Shown piece by piece: positions 18,126-27,778 of a DNA stretch of 64,000 nt (its first letter is position 1; each line of letters opens with the position of its first letter). Location: assembly GCF_017795745.1 (NCBI RefSeq), contig NZ_CP059067.1:682001-746000 (forward strand). Direction: 5' to 3'. The stretch is from Rhizobacter sp. AJA081-3. Its GTDB lineage: Bacteria > Pseudomonadota > Gammaproteobacteria > Burkholderiales > Burkholderiaceae_C. The notes beneath the pieces are model-generated. The model worked only from the letters and a program-made list of their open reading frames with translations. It searched no databases and had not been told where the DNA came from. The position numbers were made by a program, and so were the translations under genes.

Positions 18126-20927
18126 TCAACCGGTATTGCGCAGGCCGGCTGCCACGCCGTTGATCGAGATGTGGATGCCGCGCTTCACGCGGTCCATGCC
18201 CGGGTCGCCGTCGCGGCCGTTGCGGTAGCGGCGCATCAGCTCGACCTGCAGGTGGTTCAGCGGGTCGAGGTAGGGGAAGCGGTGCTCGATCGAGCGCGCC
18301 AGCGTCGGGTTCGACTCGAGCCGGCGCTTCTCGCCGGTGATCAGCGTCAGAGCGTCGTGTGTGCGCTGCCACTCGGCCTGCACCAGCCCGAAGATGCGCT
18401 TGCCCAGCTTGCGGTCTTCCACCAGCTCGACGTAGCGTGCCGCGATACCCAGGTCGCTCTTGGCCAGCACCATGTCGAGATTGGACATCAGCGTGCGGAA
18501 GAACGGCCACTGCCTGTGCATCTTCTGCAGCAGCGCCAGGCGTTCCTTGCGCTGCTTCGCCTCCTTGCCCAGGAACTGCTCGATCGCCGAGCCGAAGCCG
18601 CACCAGCCCGGCAGCGCGACGCGGCACTGGCCCCAGCTGAAGCCCCAGGGGATGGCGCGCAGGTCCTCGATCGCTCGCGTGGCCTTGCGCGAGGCCGGGC
18701 GCGAGCCGATGTTGAGCTCGGCGATCTCGCGGATCGGCGTGGCGCTGAAGAAGTAGTCGGTGAATCCCGGCGTCTCGTAGACCAGCTTGCGGTACGCGGC
18801 GTAGCTCGCGTCGCTGATCGCGTCGGCGGCGTCGAGAAAGGCCTTGGGCGCGCCCATCTTCGGCTGCTTCGCCGGGTGCAGCAGCGTGGCCTCCAGCGTG
18901 GCGGCCACCAGGGTCTCGAGGTTGCGCCGGCCGATCTCGGGGTGGGCGTACTTCGAGGCGATCACCTCGCCCTGCTCGGTCAGGCGGATCTGGCCGTTCA
19001 CGGTGCCGGGCGGCTGCGCCAGGATGGCCTGGTAGCTCGGGCCGCCGCCGCGGCCCACCGTGCCGCCGCGGCCGTGGAACAGGCGCAGCGTCAGGCCGTG
19101 GTCGCGGCGCAGGCCGTCGAACAGCTCGACCAACGCGATCTCGGCGCGGTACAGCTCCCAGTTGCTGGTGAAGGTGCCGCCGTCCTTGTTGCTGTCGCTG
19201 TAGCCGAGCATGATGTCCTGCTCGGCGCCGGAGGCCTTCATCATCGCTGCCACGCCGGGCAGCGCGTAGAACTCGCGCATGATCGGCGCGGCATTGCGCA
19301 GGTCGCCGATGGTCTCGAACAGCGGCACGACGATCAGGTCGGTCACCGCATGCTCGTGCAGCTCGCCGCGCATCAGCCCGGTCTCCTTGAGCAGCAGCAG
19401 CACCTCGAGCAGATCGCTCACCGCCTCGGTGTGCGAAATGATGTAGTGGCGCAGCGATTCGCGGCCGAAACGCTGCAGCATGCGCCCGGCGGTCTCGAAG
19501 ATCGCCAGCTCGCCCACGCTGTGTTCGCTGTACTGCGCAGCGCGCACGCGCAGCGGCCGCGCGTCGTCGAGCAGTCGCTGCAGCAGCGTGCGCTTGTCGG
19601 CCTCGGACAGCGCGCTGTAGTCGGCCTCGATGCGAGCCGCCTTCAGCAGCTCGGCGACCACCGCCTCGTGCTTGTCGGAGCTCTGCCGCAGGTCCACCGT
19701 GGCGAGGTGGAAGCCGAACACCTGCACCGCGCGCATCAGCGGGCGCAGCCGCGGGCCGACCAGCGCGCCGGCGTGGTGCGAGTGCAGCGAGGCCTCGATG
19801 ACGCGCAGGTCGGCGAGGAACTCCTCGGCGTTCAGGTACGGGCTCTCCGGCGCCACCGCGTGGCGCAGCGCTTCGGTGCCCGTGAGGTCGTGCAGCGTGG
19901 CGGCCAGCCGCGCGTACATGCCGATGAGCGCGCGGCGGTAGGGCTCGTCCTGGCGATGCTCGTTGTGGTCGGGCGAGCGCTCGGCCAGCGCCTGCATCTG
20001 CGCCGTCACCGGCGCCAGCATGGCCGACATCGACAGCTCGCTGCCCAGCGAGTGCACCTCGGTCAGGTAGAAGCGCAGCACCGTCTCGCTCTGCCGGCGC
20101 AGCGCCATCTGCAGCGTGGCCTCGGTGACGAAGGGGTTGCCGTCGCGGTCACCGCCGATCCAGTTGCCCATGCGGAAGAAGCTGGCGATCTCGTGGCCGG
20201 GCAGCGCCTCCTCGATCTCGCGGTACATGCGCGGGATCTGCCGCAGGAAGGTCGCGTGGTAGTAGGACAGCGCGTTCTCGATCTCGTCGGACACGGTGAG
20301 CTTGGCGGTGCGCAGCATGCGCGTCTGCCAGAGCTGCGTGACGCGGGCACGGATCAAGGCGACGTTTTCGTCGCGGTCGCGCTCGGTGCGCAGCTCGTCG
20401 CGCTCGCCGATCAGCTCGGCGATGGCGCGTTCGGCGTCGAGGATGCTCTTGCGCTGCACTTCGGTGGGGTGCGCCGTCAGCACCGGGCTGATGTAGGCGT
20501 GCTTGAGAGTGCGTGCGATCTCGGTGGCGCGGATGTCGGCCTCGGCCAGGCGCTCGAAGGTCATCGCCAGCGAGCCTTCCTGCAGGTGGCCCTGGCCCTC
20601 GTGGTGCATGCGCCGGCGCACGTGATGCCGGTCTTCGGCGATGTTGGCCAGGTGCGAGAAGTAGCTGAAGGCGCGGATCACGCTGACGGTCTGGTCGCCC
20701 GACAGGTTCTTCAGCAGCCGGTCGAGGGCGCGGCCGGCCTGCGCGTCGCTCTTCAGCCGGTAGCCCACCGACAGCTTGCGCACCCGCTCGATGAGTTCGA
20801 AAGCGTCCTTGCCTTCCTGCTCGCGGATCACGTCGCCGAGGATGCGGCCGAGCAGCCGGATGTCCTCCACCAGCGGGCGGTTCTTCTCGGCGGCGTCGCT
20901 CGCGCTGCGGCGGGGGGCGGTGGGCAT
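18126..20927 (-). CDS. ppc: Phosphoenolpyruvate carboxylase
   Basis: PPC adds bicarbonate to phosphoenolpyruvate to give oxaloacetate, refilling the TCA cycle. The 933-residue length fits. The catalytic His signature [15 protein letters not shown] is present near residue 155, as are the [11 protein letters not shown] motif, the [14 protein letters not shown] glycine loop and the family C-terminus ending in RNTG. The N-terminal Ser/Arg-rich leader up to about residue 15 may be shorter in the real protein. The gene is convergent with the preceding Cys-rich gene with no gap between stops, and divergent from hemC. Confidence 0.97.
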   Translation of the reverse strand: MPTAPRRSASDAAEKNRPLVEDIRLLGRILGDVIREQEGKDAFELIERVRKLSVGYRLKSDAQAGRALDRLLKNLSGDQTVSVIRAFSYFSHLANIAEDRHHVRRRMHHEGQGHLQEGSLAMTFERLAEADIRATEIARTLKHAYISPVLTAHPTEVQRKSILDAERAIAELIGERDELRTERDRDENVALIRARVTQLWQTRMLRTAKLTVSDEIENALSYYHATFLRQIPRMYREIEEALPGHEIASFFRMGNWIGGDRDGNPFVTEATLQMALRRQSETVLRFYLTEVHSLGSELSMSAMLAPVTAQMQALAERSPDHNEHRQDEPYRRALIGMYARLAATLHDLTGTEALRHAVAPESPYLNAEEFLADLRVIEASLHSHHAGALVGPRLRPLMRAVQVFGFHLATVDLRQSSDKHEAVVAELLKAARIEADYSALSEADKRTLLQRLLDDARPLRVRAAQYSEHSVGELAIFETAGRMLQRFGRESLRHYIISHTEAVSDLLEVLLLLKETGLMRGELHEHAVTDLIVVPLFETIGDLRNAAPIMREFYALPGVAAMMKASGAEQDIMLGYSDSNKDGGTFTSNWELYRAEIALVELFDGLRRDHGLTLRLFHGRGGTVGRGGGPSYQAILAQPPGTVNGQIRLTEQGEVIASKYAHPEIGRRNLETLVAATLEATLLHPAKQPKMGAPKAFLDAADAISDASYAAYRKLVYETPGFTDYFFSATPIREIAELNIGSRPASRKATRAIEDLRAIPWGFSWGQCRVALPGWCGFGSAIEQFLGKEAKQRKERLALLQKMHRQWPFFRTLMSNLDMVLAKSDLGIAARYVELVEDRKLGKRIFGLVQAEWQRTHDALTLITGEKRRLESNPTLARSIEHRFPYLDPLNHLQVELMRRYRNGRDGDPGMDRVKRGIHISINGVAAGLRNTG

Positions 20928-21086
20928 GGGTTTCCTCTGCGGCTGTAACTCGGTTACGTCGCCGGCATCCTAGCAGCGGGATCCCGCGAAAGCGCCTCGA
21001 TGGCGGCGCTCGCGGTTACCAACCGGTTTCGAGATGACGGGCCGGCTGCAGGAGGAGCAAGGAGCGCGCCTGCTAGCATCCAGACC

Positions 21087-22016
21087 ATGGCTGAATCCAT
21101 CGTCATCGCCACCCGTGAAAGCCGCTTGGCCCTGTGGCAGGCCGAACATGTGCGCGACCTGCTCACGCAGCGTTTCGGGGCACGGGTCGATCTGCTGGGC
21201 ATGACCACCCGCGGCGACCAGATCCTCGACCGCACGCTGTCCAAGGTCGGCGGCAAGGGCCTGTTCGTCAAGGAACTCGAGACGGCGCTCGAGGAAGGGC
21301 GTGCGCACCTCGCGGTGCACTCGCTGAAGGACGTGCCCATGGACCTGCCCGAGGGCTTCGCGCTGGCCGCGGTGCTCGACCGCGAGGATCCGCGCGACGC
21401 CTTCGTCTCGCCGCGCTACGAACGTCTTTCCGATCTGCCGCAAGGTGCCAAGGTCGGGACCTCGTCGCTGCGCCGCTGGGTACAACTCGGTGCACTGCGC
21501 CCCGACCGGTGGTCGGAGCCGCTGCGCGGCAACCTCGACACGCGGCTGCGCAAGCTCGACGAAGGCCAGTACGACGCCATCGTGCTGGCCGCTGCCGGAC
21601 TGAAGCGCCTGGGCCTGGGCGAGCGCATCCGCAGCGTTTTCGAACCCGGCGACATGCTGCCCTGCGCAGGGCAGGGCGCGCTGGGCATCGAGGTGCGCGC
21701 CGACAACCGGTCGCTGCTCGACCAGCTGGGTACCATGACGCACCGCCCCACCTGGCTGGCGGTGCAGGCCGAACGTGCGGTGTCGCGCGCGCTCGGCGGC
21801 AGCTGCAGCATGCCGCTGGCCGTGCACGGCAGCTGGCGCGGCGACAAGCTCTGGCTGCGTGCCGTGCTCGGCCATCCGACGCAGCCGCTGGCCGCGCTGC
21901 TGCGCACCGAAGTCGAAGAGGCAGTGCAGACCGACGCCCAGGCCCGCGCGCTGGGCGAGCGCGCCGCGCAGGCGCTGCGCTCGCACGGCGCGGCGGGTTA
22001 CCTCGCCGAATCCTGA
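21087..22016 (+). CDS. hemC: Porphobilinogen deaminase (hydroxymethylbilane synthase)
   Basis: HemC joins four porphobilinogens into hydroxymethylbilane in the heme pathway. The protein is 309 residues from the ATG at [12 protein letters not shown], where homologues begin; an earlier in-frame ATG at 21000 only adds unrelated residues. The dipyrromethane-cofactor Cys is C240 in [12 protein letters not shown], and the substrate-binding [11 protein letters not shown] and [11 protein letters not shown] segments are intact. It is the first gene of a hemC-hemD-hemX-hemY run, 10 bases before hemD. The distance from algR is larger than in Pseudomonas because two genes intervene. Confidence 0.97.
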   Translation: MAESIVIATRESRLALWQAEHVRDLLTQRFGARVDLLGMTTRGDQILDRTLSKVGGKGLFVKELETALEEGRAHLAVHSLKDVPMDLPEGFALAAVLDREDPRDAFVSPRYERLSDLPQGAKVGTSSLRRWVQLGALRPDRWSEPLRGNLDTRLRKLDEGQYDAIVLAAAGLKRLGLGERIRSVFEPGDMLPCAGQGALGIEVRADNRSLLDQLGTMTHRPTWLAVQAERAVSRALGGSCSMPLAVHGSWRGDKLWLRAVLGHPTQPLAALLRTEVEEAVQTDAQARALGERAAQALRSHGAAGYLAES

Positions 22017-22026
22017 TCGACCGGGC

Positions 22027-22803
22027 ATGAAGCTGCTCGTCACCCGTCCCGCCGCGCAGGCGGTCGAGTGGGTGGGCTGGCTTCGTGAACGTGGCGTCGA
22101 GGCGCAGCCACTGCCGCTGATCGGCATCTTCGCGCCGCCGGACGAAGCCCCGGTGCACGAAGCCTGGGCCGCATTGGCCACACGCCGCCTCGTCGTCTTC
22201 GTCAGCCCGAACGCCGCCGAACAGTTCTTCGCGCTGCGGCCCGCGGGCAGCGCCTGGCCGGACGGGACGCTGGCCGGATCACCCGGACCGGGCACCAGCC
22301 GGGTGCTGCAGGCCTTGGGCGTGCCGGCCAGTTGCATCGTGGAGCCGGCGGCCGACGCGGCACAGTTCGACTCCGAGTCCCTCTGGCGGGAACTGGCACC
22401 TCGCGACTGGCATGGGACCCGCGTGTTGATCGTGCGCGGCGAGAGCGGCCGCGACTGGCTGGCCGACACCTTGCGCGAGCACGGTGCGGCCATCGACTTC
22501 GTCACCGCCTACCAGCGCGGTGCGCCCTCGCTGGACGAGGCCGAACGAGCCCTGCTGCGCGAGGCCGTGGCGCACCCGCAGACGCAGGCCTGGCTGTTCA
22601 GCAGCTCCGAGTCCATCGCGCACCTCGAGGCGCTGGCCCCGCACGCGGACTGGCAGGCTGCGCAGGCGCTGGCCACGCATCCGCGTATCGCGCAGCGGGC
22701 GCGCGAGGCCGGCTTCGGCCAGGTGCACGAATGCCGCCCATCCGTCGACGCCGTGGTGGCCTGCCTACAATCGATCGAGAATCCACCGGCCCCCACGACG
22801 TGA
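22027..22803 (+). CDS. hemD: Uroporphyrinogen-III synthase
   Basis: HemD closes and flips ring D of hydroxymethylbilane to give uroporphyrinogen III. The sequence of this family is poorly conserved; support comes from length (258 residues), the N-terminal LLVTRPAAQA, the VVFVSPNAAEQFF strand-loop, the VLIVRGESGRDWLADTLREHGA segment and position between hemC and hemX. It starts 10 bases after hemC. Its TGA overlaps the GTG start proposed for hemX (GTGA at 22800-22803). Confidence 0.92.
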   Translation: MKLLVTRPAAQAVEWVGWLRERGVEAQPLPLIGIFAPPDEAPVHEAWAALATRRLVVFVSPNAAEQFFALRPAGSAWPDGTLAGSPGPGTSRVLQALGVPASCIVEPAADAAQFDSESLWRELAPRDWHGTRVLIVRGESGRDWLADTLREHGAAIDFVTAYQRGAPSLDEAERALLREAVAHPQTQAWLFSSSESIAHLEALAPHADWQAAQALATHPRIAQRAREAGFGQVHECRPSVDAVVACLQSIENPPAPTT

Positions 22804-23921
22804 GCGACGTTGCCCCCACCCCCGAACCGCGCGACGAGATCCCGCCGCCGGTTGCTGCCGCGCCCGCCGCGGCGGCCGTGGCGCCGCCGGCGACCCGCTG
22901 GTGGGCCGCCATCGCGGCGCTGCTGCTGGTGCTCGGCGTGCTGGCCCTGGCGCTGGCCTGGAAGACCGACCAGCGTGTCGCGAGCCTCGAGCAGGAGCTC
23001 GTCAAGCGCCAGCAGGACAGCGCCCGCCAGGCTGTCGAGGCGCAGATGCTGGCCAAGCAGGCCCACGAGGGCATGGGCGCCGCAGCGGCCAAGGTGGCGC
23101 TGCTCGAGGCGCGCGTCGCCGAGGTGGCGCTGCAGCGCACGCAGCTCGAGGACCTGATCCAGTCGCTCTCGCGTTCGCGCGACGAAAACCTGCTCGTCGA
23201 CATCGAAGCGGCCATCCGCATGGCCCAGCAGCAGGGTGCCATCACCGGCAGCACCGAGCCGCTGGTGCTGGTGCTGCGGCAAAGCGACGAACGCCTGGCG
23301 CGCTACAGCCAGCCCCGGCTGGAAGGCGTGCGACGCGCGATCGCACGCGACCTGGACCGCGTCAGGTCGATCGGCGCCACCGACGTGGCCAGCCTGACCA
23401 TCAAGCTCGACGAAGCCATGCGCATGGTCGATGATCTGCCGATGCTCGCGATGGCCGAGCCGCGGCGCGAATCGCAGCGCCCCGCCGCGGCGGCCAGTGC
23501 AGCGCGTGCTGCGGCGGCTGCGTCAGCCCAGGCTTGGTCCTTGCCCGCGGCCTGGGGTGAGGCGTGGAACGGCGTGTCCTCGCGCGTGTGGGCCGAGATC
23601 CGCTCGCTGGTGCGCGTGACGCCGGTTGACCATCCCGAGGCCGCGCTGCTGGCTCCCGAGCAGGCCTTCTTCGTGCGCGAGAACCTGAAGCTTCGGCTGC
23701 TCAACGCACGGCTGGCACTGCTCAGCCGGCAGTTCGCCACCGCGCAAGCCGATCTGCTGAACGCCCAGGCCATGATCGACCGCTACTTCGATCGCAGCTC
23801 CCGCCGCGCCACCTCGGCCAGCGAGCTGATGAAGCAGGTGGCACAGCAGTCTCGCCAGATCGTGCTGCCGCGGCCGGACGACACGCTCGCTGCGCTGACG
23901 GCCGCCGCCGCTGGCCGCTGA
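22800..23921 (+). CDS. hemX: HemX-like membrane protein (uroporphyrinogen-III C-methyltransferase-like)
   Basis: The 373-residue protein starts at a GTG overlapping the hemD stop. It has a Pro/Ala-rich cytoplasmic leader, one membrane helix at about residues 38-57 (AAIAALLLVLGVLALALAW), then a long coiled-coil and helical periplasmic domain (DQRVASLEQELVKRQQ, VRRAIARDLDRVRS). Although databases often label the family as a methyltransferase, no SAM-binding motif is visible. It is a conserved companion of hemD in proteobacteria and its exact role in heme synthesis is unproven. An Ala-rich low-complexity stretch separates two helical halves. Confidence 0.88.
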   Translation: MSDVAPTPEPRDEIPPPVAAAPAAAAVAPPATRWWAAIAALLLVLGVLALALAWKTDQRVASLEQELVKRQQDSARQAVEAQMLAKQAHEGMGAAAAKVALLEARVAEVALQRTQLEDLIQSLSRSRDENLLVDIEAAIRMAQQQGAITGSTEPLVLVLRQSDERLARYSQPRLEGVRRAIARDLDRVRSIGATDVASLTIKLDEAMRMVDDLPMLAMAEPRRESQRPAAAASAARAAAAASAQAWSLPAAWGEAWNGVSSRVWAEIRSLVRVTPVDHPEAALLAPEQAFFVRENLKLRLLNARLALLSRQFATAQADLLNAQAMIDRYFDRSSRRATSASELMKQVAQQSRQIVLPRPDDTLAALTAAAAGR

Positions 23922-23939
23922 ACGAGCCCCGCACCGTCC

Positions 23940-25187
23940 ATGCGCGCGGTCATCTGGTTCGTCCTGCTCTTCGTCGTGGCGGTGGTCGCCGCGACGACGC
24001 TGGGCACCAACGACGGGCTGGTCAGCTTCTACTGGGCCGGCCAGCGGCTGGACCTGTCGCTCAACCTGTTCCTGATCCTGCTGGCGGGTACCTGCTTCGT
24101 TCTGATCACGGTCTTCAACGCGATCAGCGCGTTGATCGGCTTGCCCCAACGGGCGCGCGAATGGCGCGTGGCGCGGCGCGACCGCACGGCGCAGGCTTCG
24201 CTGCGCGAAGCGCTGGCGCAGTACTTCGGAGGCCGCTACAGCCGGGCGCAGAAGGCGGCCTTGCGCGCGCTGGCGATCCAGGGCGACACGCCCGAGCTCG
24301 CGCAGGACAACGAATTCACCGTGCTCGGCCACTTGCTGGCCGCGGGCAGCGCACATCGCCTGCAAGACCGTGCCGGCCGCGACCGCGCCATCCAGCGCGC
24401 ACTGGAACTGGCCAGCCACAGTGCCGCGGCGCGTTCGGCCGAAGAGGGCGCCCGGCTGCTGGCGGCCGAGTGGGCGCTCGACGACCGCGACGCGGCGCGT
24501 GCGCTCGAATTGCTCGGCGAGCTGCCGACCGGCGTCGCCAGGCGCACCCAGGCGTTGCGGCTGCGCCTGCAGGCCACGCGCCTGGGTCGGCAACCGCAAG
24601 AGGCCTTGAAGACGGCTCGGCTGCTGGCCAAGCACCAGGGCTTCTCCAAATCGGCGGCTCAGGGCCTGCTGCGCTCGCTGGCCTTCGAGTCCCTCGACAC
24701 GGCGCGTGATGCCGACCAGCTGCGCCGCGTCTGGATGCAGCTCGATGCGCTCGACCGGCGTGATGCCTTCGTGGCCGCGCGCGCCGCCAGTCGTGCCGCC
24801 GGTTTCGGCGCGAGCGACGAGGCGCGCGGCTGGCTGCGACCCTTCTGGGATCGATTGAACGAGTTGTCGCCCGAGGAACGTTCGGCAGTCTCGCTTGCGT
24901 TGGTGGAAGCCGTATCTGGCCTCGGCGTCGACTGGCTGCCGCGCCTGGAGTCCGCGGCACGGGCCTATGCGCGCGAAGGGGCGATGGCCTTCGCGGTGGG
25001 CATGGCATTGGCCGAGCGCCAGCTTTGGGGCAAGGCCGCTCGCCTGCTCGAAGAGTCGGCCGCCGACACCGGTTTGCCCGCGCCGGCGCGCCGCCAGGCC
25101 TGGCTCAAGCTGGCACGCATTGCGGCCGAGCAGGACGATGGCGCGCGCGCAGCCCGCGCTTACGAGGCGGCAGCCACGCTGGGCTGA
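23940..25187 (+). CDS. hemY: HemY N-terminal-type membrane protein with TPR-like repeats
   Basis: The 415-residue protein is of the gammaproteobacterial/betaproteobacterial HemY family, unrelated to protoporphyrinogen oxidase HemY of Gram-positives. Two N-terminal membrane helices (residues about 4-22 and 40-63) are followed by a helical, TPR-like domain rich in Ala, Leu and Arg, with landmarks LREALAQYFGGRYSRAQKAAL. It follows hemX by 18 bases and is the last gene of the hem cluster. Family knowledge links it to late heme synthesis, but the mechanism is not established. Confidence 0.9.
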   Translation: MRAVIWFVLLFVVAVVAATTLGTNDGLVSFYWAGQRLDLSLNLFLILLAGTCFVLITVFNAISALIGLPQRAREWRVARRDRTAQASLREALAQYFGGRYSRAQKAALRALAIQGDTPELAQDNEFTVLGHLLAAGSAHRLQDRAGRDRAIQRALELASHSAAARSAEEGARLLAAEWALDDRDAARALELLGELPTGVARRTQALRLRLQATRLGRQPQEALKTARLLAKHQGFSKSAAQGLLRSLAFESLDTARDADQLRRVWMQLDALDRRDAFVAARAASRAAGFGASDEARGWLRPFWDRLNELSPEERSAVSLALVEAVSGLGVDWLPRLESAARAYAREGAMAFAVGMALAERQLWGKAARLLEESAADTGLPAPARRQAWLKLARIAAEQDDGARAARAYEAAATLG

Positions 25188-25211
25188 ACCGGTCTGGAAC
25201 ACTGCTATACT
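25182..25211 (+). promoter_or_regulatory. Promoter of the tRNA-Arg gene
   Basis: CTGAAC (25182-25187) and TATACT (25206-25211), spaced 18 bases and with TGC ahead of the -10, resemble a sigma-70 promoter. The predicted start falls a few bases before the mature tRNA at 25222. The -35 overlaps the end of hemY. Confidence 0.5.
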
Positions 25212-25221
25212 GCGCGGCTAC

Positions 25222-25298
25222 GCGGCTGTAGCTCAGCTGGATAGAGTACTTGGCTACGAACCAAGGGGTCGTGGGTTCGATTCCTGCCAGCCGCACCA
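25222..25298 (+). tRNA. tRNA-Arg (anticodon ACG)
   Basis: A 77-base cloverleaf. The 7-bp acceptor stem is GCGGCTG/CAGCCGC with encoded ACCA; the D-stem is GCTC/GAGT; the anticodon stem CTTGG/CCAAG frames loop CTACGAA with anticodon ACG; the T-arm contains TTCGATT with two G-U pairs in its stem. The first anticodon base would be modified to inosine to read CGU, CGC and CGA. It has its own promoter and a downstream terminator. Confidence 0.96.
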
Positions 25299-25317
25299 GA
25301 ACTTTCGTTCTAGATCA

Positions 25318-25354
25318 ACGGGTCAGCTCCACAAGGGCTGGCCCGTTTTTCTTT
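25318..25354 (+). terminator. Terminator after tRNA-Arg
   Basis: ACGGGTCAGC (25318-25327) pairs with GCTGGCCCGT (25337-25346) with a single G-U pair and a 9-base loop, and is followed by TTTTCTTT. This is a classical rho-independent terminator located 20 bases after the tRNA. Confidence 0.85.
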
Positions 25355-25482
25355 GCCCAGCCACGAGTAGCCGCATGGGGCGCGGCGATCCGCTCCGCGG
25401 ACATCGCGACAGCAAATGGACGCGAGTCCTGCCTGCGCGAGGCGTAGAGTGCGGGCACCACGCGTGTCATCCAGAAGGCCCC

Positions 25483-26112
25483 ATGTCCGAACTGACCGTC
25501 CATGCCATCGAAACGCAACGCCTGTCCGATCTTCGCAAGCGGGCTGCGTCCCGGCTGACGGGAACAGCCGCTACCAAGGGCTCCGTGGCCAGGGCCGCCG
25601 ATGCGCTGAGCGTGCTGCATGCCTTGGCATCTTCCCCCGTGACGGCAGCGGATGCGCTGACGCTGCTGCACGAGCTGCAGGTGCATCAGGTCGAGCTCGA
25701 TCTTCAGGCGCAGGAACTGCGGGAATCCCGCGCCGAGCTGGAGTCGGCCTTGCGCCGACAGATCGAGCTCCACGACCACCAGCCGGCGGGCTGCTTCACC
25801 ATCGATGCCCGGCTGGTCATGCACGAACTGAATCAGACCGGAGCCGACATGCTGGGTATCGGCCGCGCTGCTGCCCCTGGACTGACCTTCGACGCCTTTC
25901 TCGACCCCGAAAGCGCCCGCCAGTTCAGATCGGCAGTCTCGCGCGTCGGTGCCGGCGCACGACGACCGTCGTGCCGTCTCAGTCTGTGCCCCAAGGACGG
26001 TCCTGCGCGGCCGGTGCTGGCCAGCTTCGCCGCGGACCCCGCGGCGAGCAGGTTCCTGGTGAGCGTGACGGAAGCCGGGGACGAACAGGAGCACCGCCGC
26101 GTGGCGCCCTGA
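25483..26112 (+). CDS. PAS-domain-like protein without an output domain
   Basis: A 209-residue protein. The first about 85 residues are helical, ending in LHELQVHQVELDLQAQELRE, a segment seen before PAS domains in many sensory proteins. Residues about 95-205 look like a PAS fold (AGCFTIDARLVMHELNQTGADMLGI, LTFDAFLDPESARQF). There is no kinase, GGDEF, EAL or DNA-binding domain after it, so it would have to act through a partner. It stands alone between the tRNA terminator and the dehydrogenase gene. The ATG at MSELTVHA is preferred because the sequence before it lies in the tRNA gene. Confidence 0.6.
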   Translation: MSELTVHAIETQRLSDLRKRAASRLTGTAATKGSVARAADALSVLHALASSPVTAADALTLLHELQVHQVELDLQAQELRESRAELESALRRQIELHDHQPAGCFTIDARLVMHELNQTGADMLGIGRAAAPGLTFDAFLDPESARQFRSAVSRVGAGARRPSCRLSLCPKDGPARPVLASFAADPAASRFLVSVTEAGDEQEHRRVAP

Positions 26113-26274
26113 GCGCGAAGGCGGGCGCGATCAGGCGCATCGTCGGATCGCGGGCAGCGGCATGCGTTGGCCTGCAGGCGCCACTCGCCCAAGGACGGCG
26201 ATCCGTGTCAGCGAGATGCCAAGATTGCGGGTTTATGCTGACGGCCTTTGCGCCGACCCACGGAAGAACCGACC

Positions 26275-27306
26275 ATGTCCAACCGCATCCCCGCCACCCT
26301 GATCGCCGGCGACGGCATCGGCCCCGAAATCGTCGAGGCCACGCTGGCTGCGCTCGACGCGCTGGGCGCACCCTTCGACTGGGAGCCCCAGGTGGCCGGC
26401 CTGGCGGGCGTGACGTCCAGCGGCGATCCGCTGCCGAAGGCCACGCTGGACAGCATCCGCCGCACCCGTCTGGCGCTCAAAGGCCCGCTGGAAACACCCT
26501 CGGGCGGCGGCTACCGCAGCTCGAACGTGCGGCTGCGCGAGGAGTTCAAGCTGTTCGCCAACCTGCGCCCCGCGCTGACCATCGTGCCCGGCGGCCGCTT
26601 CGACAAGATCGACCTGGTGGTGGTGCGCGAGAACCTCGAAGGGCTGTACATCGGCCACGAGCACTACGTGCAGATCGACGACGACCCGCACGCCGTGGCC
26701 ATGGCCACCGGCATCAACACCCGGGCCGGCTGCCGCCACATCCTCGAGTTCGCCTTCGAGCATGCCATCGCCACCGGCCGCAAGAAGGTGACGATCGTTC
26801 ACAAGGCCAACATCATGAAGGCGCTCACCGGCATCTTCAAGGAGACGGCCGAGCAGATGTACGAGGCAAAGTACAAGGGCCGCTTCGAGATGGACACGGT
26901 GATCGTCGACGCCTGCGCGATGAAGCTGGTGCTCAACCCGTGGCAGTTCGACATGCTGGTCACGACCAACCTGTTCGGCGACATCCTGTCGGATTTGGTC
27001 GCCGGCCTGGTCGGCGGCCTGGGCATGGCCCCGGGCGCCAACATCGGTGCCGACGCAGCGATCTTCGAGGCCGTGCACGGCTCGGCACCCGACATCGCCG
27101 GCCAGGGAAAGGCGAACCCGATCGCCTTGATGCTCGCCGCGGCGATGATGCTCGACCACGTCAAGCGCAAGGACCTCGCCGACCGCCTGCGCCGTGCCAT
27201 CGACGCCACCCTGAACATCGACATGGTGCGCACTGGCGACCTCGGCGGCAAGGCGAGCACCTCGGAGTTCACTCGTGCCCTGGTGAGCCGCATCAAGAAC
27301 GGCTGA
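26275..27306 (+). CDS. NAD-type isocitrate dehydrogenase (isopropylmalate dehydrogenase family)
   Basis: The 343-residue enzyme belongs to the beta-decarboxylating dehydrogenase family. GDGIGPEIVEATLAAL at the N-terminus, the substrate-arginine region RLREEFKLFANLRPALT, the catalytic Lys in TIVHKANIMK and the metal-binding DILSDLVAGLVGG are intact. The PSGGGYRSSNVRLR segment resembles isocitrate dehydrogenase rather than isopropylmalate dehydrogenase. It is of the short, IDH3-like type, suggesting NAD use. The start at MSNRIPATLI fits homologues. It stands alone. A homoisocitrate or isopropylmalate activity cannot be excluded. Confidence 0.8.
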   Translation: MSNRIPATLIAGDGIGPEIVEATLAALDALGAPFDWEPQVAGLAGVTSSGDPLPKATLDSIRRTRLALKGPLETPSGGGYRSSNVRLREEFKLFANLRPALTIVPGGRFDKIDLVVVRENLEGLYIGHEHYVQIDDDPHAVAMATGINTRAGCRHILEFAFEHAIATGRKKVTIVHKANIMKALTGIFKETAEQMYEAKYKGRFEMDTVIVDACAMKLVLNPWQFDMLVTTNLFGDILSDLVAGLVGGLGMAPGANIGADAAIFEAVHGSAPDIAGQGKANPIALMLAAAMMLDHVKRKDLADRLRRAIDATLNIDMVRTGDLGGKASTSEFTRALVSRIKNG

Positions 27307-27318
27307 GCCAGGTTCAGA

Positions 27319-27364
27319 TCAGGCCGAGGCTGGCCAACTGCGCACGGCCTTCGCTCTGGCCTGA
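27319..27364 (+). terminator. Nested hairpin after the dehydrogenase gene
   Basis: TCAGGCC (27319-27325) pairs with GGCCTGA (27358-27364), with TGGCC/GGCC pairing inside. It begins 12 bases after the stop but lacks a T tract, so it may be a 3'-end stabiliser rather than an intrinsic terminator. Confidence 0.3.
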
Positions 27365-27435
27365 GCTTGAAGCGCGGCGCGGTGGCCGCATGTGAGCTTC
27401 ATGCCGTCGCGGATCGACGGCGCAAGGAAGCTACC

Positions 27436-27768
27436 ATGTCCGCCCAAAGCTTCGCGCTGCAACGCAGCAACCTGGAAAACCTGGCCATGCTGGCCGGGCT
27501 GTTCGAGCGCGTCGAGCGCAGCGGCACCTCGGTCGATGCCCAGCAGTACCTCGTGCTGGTCGACCGCCTGAAGGATGCGCTGGGCGCCGACTTGCCGACC
27601 CAGGGGCTGAACGCCGTGCTGGCCGCCCATCCGGCCGCCGCCGAACTGTACGAGAACCAGCACTACGCCCATGCCGGGCTGTGCCGCTCGCCGCTGGAGA
27701 TCGCCGTGGCAGCCGAGTCGGCCGCCCGGGAACTGCTGTCGCGGCTGGCGGGCGCTTCGCGCGCCTGA
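27436..27768 (+). CDS. Conserved hypothetical protein, 110 residues
   Basis: I do not recognise this small, soluble, largely helical protein. It has no signal peptide, no membrane helix and no cysteine motif (one Cys in HAGLCRSPLE). It begins MSAQSFALQRSNLENLAMLAG and contains an acidic/hydrophobic central region (VDRLKDALGADLP). The ATG at 27436 has a GGAAG ribosome site 6 bases upstream and follows a spacer of 129 bases after the dehydrogenase. Its stop lies 10 bases from the stop of the convergent carbamoyltransferase-like gene. Codon use looks normal, so it is probably real. Confidence 0.6.
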   Translation: MSAQSFALQRSNLENLAMLAGLFERVERSGTSVDAQQYLVLVDRLKDALGADLPTQGLNAVLAAHPAAAELYENQHYAHAGLCRSPLEIAVAAESAARELLSRLAGASRA

Positions 27769-27778
27769 GCCTCCTGGT

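Noticed and set aside
18171-20948. A 925-codon open frame on the + strand opposite ppc
   Set aside because: Long antisense frames are expected in GC-rich coding DNA; its translation is Arg/Ala/His/Gln-rich without motifs, and ppc is certain on the other strand.
22800-23921. HemX as an active uroporphyrinogen-III methyltransferase
   Set aside because: No SAM-binding motif is visible; the membrane-anchored coiled-coil layout fits HemX instead.
25222-25298. tRNA-Arg gene as a phage or island attachment site
   Set aside because: No integrase, no direct repeat of the tRNA 3' end and no phage-like genes nearby.
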